Source: Cognatundibacterium oligocarboniphilum (GTDB lineage Bacteria; Pseudomonadota; Gammaproteobacteria; Burkholderiales; Burkholderiaceae_D). From it: a stretch of 64,000 bases of DNA. The notes under the pieces are model-generated. The model searched no databases and had not been told where the DNA came from. It saw only the letters and a program-made list of their open reading frames with translations. The number at the start of each line of letters is the position of its first letter. Position 1 is the stretch's first letter. This document shows positions 15,932-23,961 of the stretch, one piece after another. The DNA lies in NCBI RefSeq assembly GCF_013377855.1, contig NZ_JABXYJ010000003.1:124001-188000 (forward strand), read 5' to 3'. The position numbers and the translations under genes were made by a program.

Positions 15932-18214
15932 TCAGAATACGCGGTAAGCGCGTTGCAGCAACTGGTTGATGGTTGGCACGTCCAGCGGACGGTAATAATA
16001 GTATCCCTGGAAATAGCGGCAACCGACTTCTTTCAGGAAATTTTCCTGCTGCTGATTTTCGACGCCTTCGGCCACCGTATCACAGGAAAGGATTTCTGCC
16101 AGCGACACAATCGCCTTGATGATCATTTCACTCTTGCGGTTATAGCCGATCTGAGACACAAACGAACGGTCGATCTTGACGGTATGCGCAGGGAAATGGC
16201 TGAGCTTGGACAAGGATGAGTAGCCCGTGCCGAAGTCATCAATCGCAATGCTGAAGCCGCGATTTTTCAGTGCATTCAGATGGTGGATCGACAGGGATTC
16301 ATTTGCGATCAGGCCGGTTTCGGTGATTTCCAGTTCGAGATAACGGGTTTCCACCGCATAGTGCTGGCAACGCTCCTCAATCAGCTGGATCAGATCGGCC
16401 CGCGCAATATCAGATACCGACAGGTTCAGCGCCACGACCGGACTCTGACCGAACAGATCGAGCCAACTGCGGATCTGGGCGCAGACCTGGTCCAGCACAA
16501 AATCGCTGATGTAGCGGATCAGGCCGGAGCGCTCTGCAATCGGAATAAATTCTGACGGCGCCACTTTTCCCAGCGTAGCGGAATTCCAGCGCAACAGCGC
16601 CTCCACCCCGGCCAGCGAACCATCATGCGCCACCTTCGGCTGGTACAGCAGGTGAAATTCGTTCTGTCGCAGACCGTTGATCACACCAACTTCAATTTCG
16701 ACATTGCGCCGGATCTGTAATGCATCTTCTTCATCGAACAAGGTCACGCTCTGGTCGCTCGACCGGCGCGCCGTATCAAGGGCGACTTCGCTGCGCCGGA
16801 TCAGGTCATCCGGCTCGGCATCTTCCGGCCGCACCAGCGCGATTCCGGCCGAAAACTGCACCAGTAATACTTCGCCATTGATTTCCAGTTCTTTAGGTAA
16901 AGCCTGGCGGATCTGATCCACCAGCTGAATCACATCGCCGGGCGTGCGCAATTGTTCAATCACAAACGAAAAGACGATGCTGCGCAAGCGGGCGCAAAAA
17001 CAATTTTTCGGCAATACCTGCGACAGTTCGTCAGCAAAGCGGCGCAGCAACACGTCACCGGTGTGGGCGCCAAACTGCTGATTGGCATGCCGGATACTGT
17101 TGAGCCGGAACGACACCAATGCCGTCACCTGGCTCGTATCTTTGCTGGTCAGCAGGGTGAACAAATACTGGCGCAGCATTTCGCGGTTCGGCAGATTGGT
17201 CAGCGCGTCGTGGCTGCTGAGGTAATCTTCGCGCTCCAGGCTGAGCTGCAATTCATTCTGCATGTGATGCAGATGCGACACATCGCGCAAGGCAACGATG
17301 TAATGCTCGCTGGAAGTCTGCGAGATATTGTCCAGCGCCACCATTTTGCCGTCACGCGTCCGGTAGGCAGACATCCGCAGATTGCCAGAATCTTCGCTTT
17401 GCGTGACTTTCAGGCGCACGCTATTTTCTATCGACAGCCAGTTAAATAGCGCCTGTTCCTGGTCTGTCTCAGGATCCCGGCCAAGCAGCGCATTGGCCTG
17501 ATTATTCGCCTGCAGGATCATGCCTGCCGCATCGGTCAGCAGTAATGCGGTTCCGGCATTTTCGAAAACCTCCTGATACTGGGTATAGCTGATCTGCAAG
17601 GCATTACTGGCACTACGAAATCGCAACAGCATGGCATCAAGCGCATGCAGCACCCGGAACACAGTCAGCGGCAGACTGAAATTGAAAAATAAGAACAGCA
17701 GCAGATGCAGATAAATCCGGGTTACCGGAACCGGCCCGGGCGACTCAGCCAGATGGGTATTAAAAAAATGATAGGGTTCGCCAAACAGCAAAAACAAAAA
17801 CGGAATCACATTCAGAAACATCAGGCTCAGTGCCAGCCGGGTGCTGAAAAACAGGCGGGCAATCATCGGCACGGCATACATCAGGATATAGCCCAGCCGC
17901 GCCAGCTCCGGGTTAGACACCATCGTGATAATAATCAGTGCCGTTGCATAAATATTTGCCACCAGCAGCGCAGCACCAAGCCGGACGGAACGCGAGGAAT
18001 AATAAATCGCCAGCGATTTGATGCAATACACCGCCAGAATCGCCCACAGTACAGGGTAAGTGCCTTGTGCATAGGCATGCAATGAACTGTGAATCGCAAT
18101 TCCGCCTTCCAGAAGAAAACCGGACAGCAGAAAAATACGCAGCGCACTTAATTTCCAGGAAGTATGTTCAACCGGCGTCAGCGTGTTCTCATTCAGAAAA
18201 AGCCAGCGAAACAT
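15932..18214 (-). CDS. membrane-bound PAS-GGDEF(degenerate)-EAL c-di-GMP phosphodiesterase
   Basis: A protein of about 760 residues with six or so N-terminal membrane segments (about 25-195), a PAS domain (about 210-315), a GGDEF domain and an EAL domain. The cyclase signature is replaced by SIVFS (about 412-416), so it should not make c-di-GMP. The EAL domain looks complete: EALLRW (538-540), LNLSVSD, LEITETG, AIDDFGTGYSSL, KIDRSF and EGVEN. It is therefore probably a phosphodiesterase whose degenerate GGDEF may bind GTP as a regulator. The ATG at 18214 is preferred over a TTG four codons earlier. It is transcribed divergently from nemR. Confidence 0.9.
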   Translation of the reverse strand: MFRWLFLNENTLTPVEHTSWKLSALRIFLLSGFLLEGGIAIHSSLHAYAQGTYPVLWAILAVYCIKSLAIYYSSRSVRLGAALLVANIYATALIIITMVSNPELARLGYILMYAVPMIARLFFSTRLALSLMFLNVIPFLFLLFGEPYHFFNTHLAESPGPVPVTRIYLHLLLFLFFNFSLPLTVFRVLHALDAMLLRFRSASNALQISYTQYQEVFENAGTALLLTDAAGMILQANNQANALLGRDPETDQEQALFNWLSIENSVRLKVTQSEDSGNLRMSAYRTRDGKMVALDNISQTSSEHYIVALRDVSHLHHMQNELQLSLEREDYLSSHDALTNLPNREMLRQYLFTLLTSKDTSQVTALVSFRLNSIRHANQQFGAHTGDVLLRRFADELSQVLPKNCFCARLRSIVFSFVIEQLRTPGDVIQLVDQIRQALPKELEINGEVLLVQFSAGIALVRPEDAEPDDLIRRSEVALDTARRSSDQSVTLFDEEDALQIRRNVEIEVGVINGLRQNEFHLLYQPKVAHDGSLAGVEALLRWNSATLGKVAPSEFIPIAERSGLIRYISDFVLDQVCAQIRSWLDLFGQSPVVALNLSVSDIARADLIQLIEERCQHYAVETRYLELEITETGLIANESLSIHHLNALKNRGFSIAIDDFGTGYSSLSKLSHFPAHTVKIDRSFVSQIGYNRKSEMIIKAIVSLAEILSCDTVAEGVENQQQENFLKEVGCRYFQGYYYYRPLDVPTINQLLQRAYRVF

Positions 18215-18381
18215 AGTGATAAGCAATAGGACCCGGTTAAATAAAATGAAATTTTTGCAGAATGAAAGTAAATTTTCATACAGGCTGAAATATTATCGTA
18301 GCAATTGTTACATTTTTTTCTATGCGCGTACATGAATTACACATCTTGATACAAGCTTTGTTGTTACATCTCCATCTTGAC

Positions 18382-18400
18382 ATTAGACGACCGGTCTAAT
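18382..18400. promoter_or_regulatory. NemR-type operator upstream of nemR
   Basis: ATTAGACGACCGGTCTAAT is a near-palindrome whose core TAGACGACCGGTCTAAT recurs exactly in front of the nearby ene-reductase gene. It ends 12 bases before the regulator's preferred start, so binding should block the regulator's own expression. Confidence 0.75.
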
Positions 18401-18412
18401 ATGATTCGGATC

Positions 18413-19033
18413 ATGGATAAATATGGTCACCGCCCCACACATCAGGACACCCGCGAACGGATTCTCGCAACAGGTGAAGGACTGATTCTGGGCAGCGGTT
18501 TCAGCGCACTGGGGCTCAGTGAAATACTGGCTGCGGCAGCGGTTCCCAAAGGATCGTTCTACCACTACTTCCAGTCGAAGGAAGGTTTTGGCGTGGCGAT
18601 GCTGGAGCGTTATTTTGCCGACTATCTGCAGCGCACGCATGTGTTGTTTTCCGACCCGCAACTGACCGTCAGGGAGCGGCTCTTAAGCTACTTCCGGCAG
18701 TGGCAGTTGCAGGCAGAAAACAGCGGTTGTCATAAATTATGCCTGGCAGTCAAACTAGCCGCTGAAGTGTCTGATCTGTCAGAGCCGATGCGTGAAGCCT
18801 TGTCTGTCGGAATGCGCAATATCATGTCGCAGATTGCAGATGCGATTCGTACCGGACAGGCAGACGGTAGCCTGAGCAATCAGGCCGATGCCCAGGATCT
18901 GGCCGAATCTTTGTATGGCCTCTGGGTTGGCGCTTCCCTGCTGACGAAGGTGAAGCTGGATTTGCGTCCTCTGGCGCTGGCTTACCGGCAGACAGAAACA
19001 CTGCTGCAGGTCCACCGGCCAGCAGGGGCATAA
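18413..19033 (+). CDS. nemR: TetR-family repressor, NemR/AcuR-like
   Basis: A TetR-family protein of about 206 residues with an N-terminal helix-turn-helix (ILAAAAVPKGSFYHYFQSKEGF) and a C-terminal ligand domain with two close cysteines (SGCHKLCLAVKL). In E. coli, NemR senses electrophiles and hypochlorous acid through cysteine chemistry and represses nemA; the Cys pair here could do the same. The same operator lies in front of this gene and of the downstream ene-reductase. I chose the ATG at 18413 because upstream starts at 18377 and 18401 fall within or against the operator. Confidence 0.82.
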   Translation: MDKYGHRPTHQDTRERILATGEGLILGSGFSALGLSEILAAAAVPKGSFYHYFQSKEGFGVAMLERYFADYLQRTHVLFSDPQLTVRERLLSYFRQWQLQAENSGCHKLCLAVKLAAEVSDLSEPMREALSVGMRNIMSQIADAIRTGQADGSLSNQADAQDLAESLYGLWVGASLLTKVKLDLRPLALAYRQTETLLQVHRPAGA

Positions 19034-19178
19034 ACGACGCATGAAGTCACCCGTGCTGTCGGGTAGAACAAAAACAGCATATGCAGCACAGTGTCCAGAG
19101 TGTCAGGCGGCAATATGTAAACCAGTTATGAAGTGCAATGTGGGCTGAACGTCATGCCCATTTTTTTGAAACACAAAC

Positions 19179-19195
19179 TAGACGACCGGTCTAAT
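19179..19195. promoter_or_regulatory. NemR-type operator upstream of nemA
   Basis: TAGACGACCGGTCTAAT repeats exactly the core found upstream of the TetR-family gene. It lies about 50 bases before the ene-reductase start, where it would cover the promoter. The shared sequence is direct evidence that the two genes form one regulon. Confidence 0.8.
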
Positions 19196-19245
19196 TTATT
19201 ATTCTTCTTACCCACCCTGTTATTGGAAAAACCAAAGGAAAACCG

Positions 19246-20340
19246 ATGCTGAATCATTTACTCTCCCCCGTCAAAGCAGGCAGTATTGCTCTGAATAACC
19301 GCGTTGTGATGGCGCCGCTGACGCGCTCCAGAGCCGGTCAGCCAGGCGATGTGCCACGCGCACTGAATGCCGAATATTATGCGCAGCGCGCCAGCGCCGG
19401 CCTGATCGTGACTGAAGCCAGCCAGATTTCCCGTCAGGGCCAGGGCTATGCCTGGACTCCCGGTATCTATACCGATGCTCAGCAGGCCGGATGGAAAAAT
19501 GTGGTCGATGCGGTGCATGCGAAAGGCGGAAAAATCGCACTGCAACTCTGGCACGTAGGCCGGATTTCTCACAATCTGTTGCAGGAAAATGGTCAGGCAC
19601 CGGTTTCAGCATCTGCGATTCAGGCGGCCAACAGCCAGTGCTTCGTGGTGCAGCCGGACGGTACACCAGCCAATGTCCAGACCGCCGAACCGCGTGCGCT
19701 GACATTAGAAGAAATGCCTGGCATCGTGGAGCAATACCGTCAGGCCAGCGTTCGTGCCAAGGACGCAGGTTTTGATCTGGTCGAAGTCCATGCCGCAAAC
19801 GGCTACCTGCTGCAGCAATTCATGTCCACCAACAGCAACCTGCGTGCCGATGCCTATGGCGGCAGTCTGGAAAACCGTGCCCGTCTGACACTGGAAGCCG
19901 TGGATGCCGCGATTTCCGTCCTCGGTGCAGCACGCGTCGGTGTCAGGATTTCACCTAACTTCGTGGCGCATGGCATTGCCGATACCGAAGCGGAAGCGAT
20001 GGCTTTATATCTGGCAAAAGCTTTTACCCAGCGCGGAATTGCTTATCTGCATATTGCAGAACCTGACTGGGCTGGCGGCGCCGAACTGACATCAGCCTTC
20101 CGTACCGAATTACGCGCAGCCTTTCCCGGCACACTGATCTGCTGCGGCGGCTACACGGCAACCGAGGCAGAATCCCTGATCGCCAGCGGACTGGCAGACG
20201 CGGTGGCATTTGGCCGCCCTTACATCGCCAATCCGGATCTGGTGGAACGCTTCGCCGCCGGTGCCGCATTGAACACCCCGGACCGCAGCACCTTCTACGG
20301 CGGGGAAGAAAAAGGCTACACCGACTATCCGTTCATGTAA
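19246..20340 (+). CDS. nemA: Old Yellow Enzyme family ene-reductase (N-ethylmaleimide reductase)
   Basis: A 364-residue FMN-dependent flavoprotein that reduces activated C=C bonds with NAD(P)H. Family marks are VVMAPLTRSRA near the N-terminus, QLWHVGRISH, the substrate-anion pair in VEVHAANGYLLQQFMS (usually His and Asn in this branch), and AFGRPYIANPDL at the FMN phosphate site. Length and order match E. coli NemA. AAAGGA lies upstream of the start. With its TetR repressor and the shared operator it forms an electrophile-detoxification unit. Confidence 0.92.
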   Translation: MLNHLLSPVKAGSIALNNRVVMAPLTRSRAGQPGDVPRALNAEYYAQRASAGLIVTEASQISRQGQGYAWTPGIYTDAQQAGWKNVVDAVHAKGGKIALQLWHVGRISHNLLQENGQAPVSASAIQAANSQCFVVQPDGTPANVQTAEPRALTLEEMPGIVEQYRQASVRAKDAGFDLVEVHAANGYLLQQFMSTNSNLRADAYGGSLENRARLTLEAVDAAISVLGAARVGVRISPNFVAHGIADTEAEAMALYLAKAFTQRGIAYLHIAEPDWAGGAELTSAFRTELRAAFPGTLICCGGYTATEAESLIASGLADAVAFGRPYIANPDLVERFAAGAALNTPDRSTFYGGEEKGYTDYPFM

Positions 20341-20418
20341 TACGCAGTTGCCGGAAATGCTGGTCTGAAACGTCTGCGTCCTGCACCGCATTCACGACCG
20401 GCTTTCCGGCGCTCTGAT

Positions 20419-20877
20419 TCACGGCTGACCAGCCAGCCGGTGGGTCGTATGGCATGCTGGCAGCGGTGCCGGCTCCTCCTGCCCCAATGCCTGAATGATC
20501 GGGCACTGCATCTGCGCCGACGCCGATTCGCAGGCATGAATCAGATGCGACAACATGCTCTCCATATGATGCAAATCTGCCAGCTTGGAGCGCACCTGCG
20601 TTAATCGCTCCTGCGCCACATGCCGTATCGCCTTGCGGTCATCGCTGTCCTCCAGCAACAGCAGATTACCAATCTCTTCCAGCGAAAATCCCAGTTCCTG
20701 CGCCCGCTTGATAAAGCGTATCCGTTCGATCAATGCCACAGGATAAGTGCGGAAACCGCTGCTGACCTGCGGCACCGGCAATAACGCGCGACGCTGGTAG
20801 TAGCGTATAGTTTCAATGCCGACACCAGCCGCTTTCGCCAGCTGCCCGATCGTATATTGCCTGTTTTCAGCCATCAT
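20419..20877 (-). CDS. MerR-family regulator, mercury-MerR-like without Cys82
   Basis: A 152-residue MerR-family protein with the helix-turn-helix YTIGQLAKAAGVGIETIRYYQRRAL. The dimerisation helix and the Cys116-x8-Cys125 loop (CESASAQMQCPII) resemble mercury MerR closely, but the position of its third mercury ligand, Cys82, is Arg81 in DDRKAI. It is divergent from a copper-type ATPase, and the gap holds a MerR-type promoter. It probably activates that pump in response to Cu(I) or Ag(I), or another thiophilic metal. AAGGA lies six bases before the ATG at 20877; the frame continues upstream without a signal. Confidence 0.85.
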   Translation of the reverse strand: MMAENRQYTIGQLAKAAGVGIETIRYYQRRALLPVPQVSSGFRTYPVALIERIRFIKRAQELGFSLEEIGNLLLLEDSDDRKAIRHVAQERLTQVRSKLADLHHMESMLSHLIHACESASAQMQCPIIQALGQEEPAPLPACHTTHRLAGQP

Positions 20878-20886
20878 AAAAAATCC

Positions 20887-20918
20887 TTGACTCCGTTCCT
20901 GAGTACAGGGTCTATGAT
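20887..20918 (+). promoter_or_regulatory. MerR-type promoter and operator of the copper ATPase
   Basis: TTGACT (-35) and TATGAT (-10) are separated by 20 bases, longer than normal and typical of MerR-family promoters. Within and around the spacer, GACTCCGTTC and GAGTACAGGGTC form an imperfect dyad (20889-20912). The left part, including TTGACTCCGT and GAGTAC, resembles the mercury merT promoter. It lies between the divergent regulator and the ATPase. Confidence 0.75.
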
Positions 20919-20959
20919 ACAAAAAAAATTCCTGCCATCCTTCATTCCGGGAGATTTCC

Positions 20960-23629
20960 ATGACACATGAACACACGGACAATTGCTGCTCTCCTGCACA
21001 ACCCGCTGCGCCGTCCGGCAATAGCGAAAAAATCTATACCGATCCGGTCTGCGGCATGCAGGTTACCAAGAGTGCTGACAAAACCGCACGCTTTCAGGGA
21101 GTTCCCTATTATTTCTGCAGCCAGTCCTGCGTGACCAAATTCAATCTTGCGCCGGAAAATTATGTCCGCGCCAAACCGGTGATCGGTGCTGGAAGCATTG
21201 CCACCGCTGCTGCAAATCCGGCAGCCCCGGCCTCCATGAAGACCAAAGAAGTCAGCCGCCCGGCCTCGGTCCCGCCTGCGGCGGCCTCTTGCTGTGGCGG
21301 ACATGCCGAAGGCAGTGCGATGTTGCACGATCCGGCAGGTCAGCATCTGGATCCGGTCTGCGGCATGACCGTCAACGAGATCACGCCTCACCAATTTGAA
21401 CACAACGGCACCCGTTATTACTTCTGCTCCGCCCATTGCATCAAAAAATTCAGCGCCGATCCGGCGGCTTATCTGGAACCTGGCAAGCGCCCTGCTCCGC
21501 CGCCAACAGCCAAGGATGCCATCTACACCTGTCCGATGGATCCGGAAATCGAACAAATCGGCCCCGGCATCTGTCCAATCTGCGGCATGGCGCTGGAACC
21601 GAAAGAAGCATCGATGCATGAAGACAGCAGCGAATTCGACGACATGCTGCGACGCTTCAAAATCAGTATCGTGCTGAGTCTGCCGCTGCTGTTGATGACG
21701 ATGGGCGATATGCTGCCCGGTGTGTCGTTTCACAACATGCTGGGTATGACAACGTTTAACTGGTTACAGTTTGTGCTGGCGACGCCGGTGGTGTTGTGGC
21801 TGGGGCGACCGTTTTTCGACCGCGCGCTGGCATCCTTTAAAAGCGGTAATCTGAATATGTTCAGTCTGATCGGGGTCGGCACGGCTGCCGCGTATCTGTT
21901 CAGCCTGATCGCATTGCTGATACCGGACAGCCTGCCCGATGCGTTCAAGATGCACGGCATGGCGCCGCTGTATTTTGAAGCGGCGGCAGTTATCATCAGC
22001 CTGGTGCTGCTGGGACAAGTGCTGGAATTACGCGCCCGCTCTCAAACCAATGCAGCGGTCAAGGCGCTATTGTCGCTGACGCCTGCAACAACGATACGTG
22101 TAGCGGCAGATGGCACCGAGCAGGAAGTCGCGCTGGCAAGTATACACACAGGCGACATCCTGCGGGTGAAACCGGGTGCGCATATCCCGGTCGATGGGGT
22201 GTTGCAGGATGGTAGCTCGTATGTCGATGAATCGATGATTACCGGCGAACCGGTACCGGTTGCCAAACAACAGGGCAACCAGCTCAGTGCCGGCACCATG
22301 AACCAGCAGGGCAGCTTTACCATGCGTGCTGAGCGGATCGGTAGCGACACGCTGTTGGCCAGAATCATCACGCTGGTGAATCAGGCCAGCCGTTCACGGG
22401 CACCAATTCAGAAACTGGCCGATAAAGTCTCGGGCTGGTTTGTACCTGCCGTGATCGGCATCGCTGTGCTCGCCTTTGCGGTATGGGCGCTGTGGGGACC
22501 CGCACCGGGACTGGCAAACGGCCTGATGGCAGCAGTATCCGTACTCATCATCGCCTGTCCCTGCGCGCTCGGACTGGCAACCCCGATTTCTGTCACCGTC
22601 GGAATTGGCCGCGGCGCCCATGAAGGTGTGCTGTTCAAGGATGCAGAAGCATTGGAACGTCTGGAAAAAATCGACACGCTGGTCATCGATAAAACCGGCA
22701 CTCTGACCGAAGGCAAGCCATCGCTGCAGGAAATGATACCGGCCAGCGGTGAAGACCGCAGGGCATTACTCGGGCTGGCACTGGCGCTGGAACAACACAG
22801 TGAACATCCTCTGGCTCAGGCAATCGTGAGTTATGCACGCCAGCAGCAGGTCGTGGCGGCCAGCATCAGCAACTTCATCGCCGTCACCGGTAAGGGTGTC
22901 TCGGCACTGAGCCAGCAGGGAGAAATCCTGCTGCTCGGCAAACCCGGCTTCCTCAGTGAACAAGGCATTGCGCTGGCCGAATTCCAGTCTCAGATTAAAA
23001 CCCTGCAACAGCGCGGTCATACTGTCATGCTGATAGCGGCCGGACGCAAGGCAGTTGCCTTGTTCAGCGTTGCCGACAGCATCAAGACCGGTACTCAGCA
23101 AGCCATACAGCAATTGCAGCAGCAAGGCATACGGGTTATCGTCATGACCGGCGACAATGCGCAGACCGCCCAGGCGGTCGCCAGCCAGCTGGGTGTGGAC
23201 GAGGTGCATGCCGACGTCATGCCGGAAGATAAATTCCGCTTTGTGCAGCAATTACAGGAACAGGGTCATCAGGTGGCAATGGCTGGCGACGGCATCAACG
23301 ATGCACCGGCGCTGGCACAGGCGAGTGTCGGTATCGCAATGGGAACCGGCACCGATGTCGCCATGAACAGTGCTCACGTGGTTCTGGTCAAGGGCGATTT
23401 ACGCGGCATCGCCAAAGCCCGCAGCCTGAGCCAGAACACGATGAAAAATATCCGCCAGAATCTGTTTTTTGCATTTGTTTATAACTTCATCGGCGTACCC
23501 ATCGCCGCTGGTATTCTGTTCCCCTGGTTCGGCATTTTGCTGAGTCCGATGATCGCCAGTGCCGCGATGAGTTTCAGCTCGGTGTCCGTCATCAGCAATG
23601 CACTGCGGCTGCGTCATACCAGACTGTAA
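20960..23629 (+). CDS. copA: copper-translocating P1B-type ATPase with two YHS domains
   Basis: An 889-residue pump. The N-terminus has two YHS metal-binding domains (about residues 26-68 and 129-171, each with DPVCGM and YYFCS..C) and a heavy-metal-binding zinc-ribbon-like segment (YTCPMDPEI ... GICPICGMAL, 188-214), in place of the usual HMA domains. The core has the CPC motif (Cys533-Pro-Cys535), phosphorylation Asp577 (DKTGTLT), MTGDN and GDGINDAPAL, and IACPCALGLATP fits Cu(I)/Ag(I) selectivity. It should export monovalent copper or silver. It is controlled by the divergent MerR-type gene. Confidence 0.92.
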   Translation: MTHEHTDNCCSPAQPAAPSGNSEKIYTDPVCGMQVTKSADKTARFQGVPYYFCSQSCVTKFNLAPENYVRAKPVIGAGSIATAAANPAAPASMKTKEVSRPASVPPAAASCCGGHAEGSAMLHDPAGQHLDPVCGMTVNEITPHQFEHNGTRYYFCSAHCIKKFSADPAAYLEPGKRPAPPPTAKDAIYTCPMDPEIEQIGPGICPICGMALEPKEASMHEDSSEFDDMLRRFKISIVLSLPLLLMTMGDMLPGVSFHNMLGMTTFNWLQFVLATPVVLWLGRPFFDRALASFKSGNLNMFSLIGVGTAAAYLFSLIALLIPDSLPDAFKMHGMAPLYFEAAAVIISLVLLGQVLELRARSQTNAAVKALLSLTPATTIRVAADGTEQEVALASIHTGDILRVKPGAHIPVDGVLQDGSSYVDESMITGEPVPVAKQQGNQLSAGTMNQQGSFTMRAERIGSDTLLARIITLVNQASRSRAPIQKLADKVSGWFVPAVIGIAVLAFAVWALWGPAPGLANGLMAAVSVLIIACPCALGLATPISVTVGIGRGAHEGVLFKDAEALERLEKIDTLVIDKTGTLTEGKPSLQEMIPASGEDRRALLGLALALEQHSEHPLAQAIVSYARQQQVVAASISNFIAVTGKGVSALSQQGEILLLGKPGFLSEQGIALAEFQSQIKTLQQRGHTVMLIAAGRKAVALFSVADSIKTGTQQAIQQLQQQGIRVIVMTGDNAQTAQAVASQLGVDEVHADVMPEDKFRFVQQLQEQGHQVAMAGDGINDAPALAQASVGIAMGTGTDVAMNSAHVVLVKGDLRGIAKARSLSQNTMKNIRQNLFFAFVYNFIGVPIAAGILFPWFGILLSPMIASAAMSFSSVSVISNALRLRHTRL

Positions 23630-23677
23630 ATTCATCATCCCGGAAAATCGGAGCGGGAACGGAGAACAGAGAACAAG

Positions 23678-23704
23678 GCAGAAAGCGTGCAACGCGCTTT
23701 CTGC
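23678..23704. repeat. perfect 10-base stem-loop after copA
   Basis: GCAGAAAGCG and CGCTTTCTGC form a perfect stem around a seven-base loop, 49 bases after the copper ATPase. No T-run follows, so it is not a classic intrinsic terminator; it may stabilise the 3' end of the transcript. Confidence 0.6.
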
Positions 23705-23785
23705 TCACCGAAAGTGGCGGAATGGCGGAATAAAAGATATATATCATTGTCATACGTCCAGTAGTCTTCTTCAGAATATCCGGGC

Positions 23786-23819
23786 ATGTCACATGAATGT
23801 CATCTGACGCTGCTAGCAT
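23786..23819 (+). promoter_or_regulatory. Pho box with -10 element
   Basis: ATGTCAC and ATGTCAT are two seven-base direct repeats separated by four bases (23786-23803), matching the layout and most of the sequence of the PhoB-binding Pho box (CTGTCAT twice). TAGCAT follows ten bases later, at the usual place for the -10 of a PhoB-activated promoter. The rest of the 23630-23961 gap holds only a stem-loop. The next gene is a secreted phosphoesterase, which fits control by phosphate starvation. Confidence 0.75.
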
Positions 23820-23961
23820 CACTGCACAACATTCGCCTACTCTGGGTGGCTGCCTGCGTTGTTAACGTGTCATGAACACGACAGACAAGCTTGGGAACAA
23901 TATCTGCCACAGGTCGGGCGGCCAACCCACTTTCTCCACCTCATACTGATTTGCTGACTCC

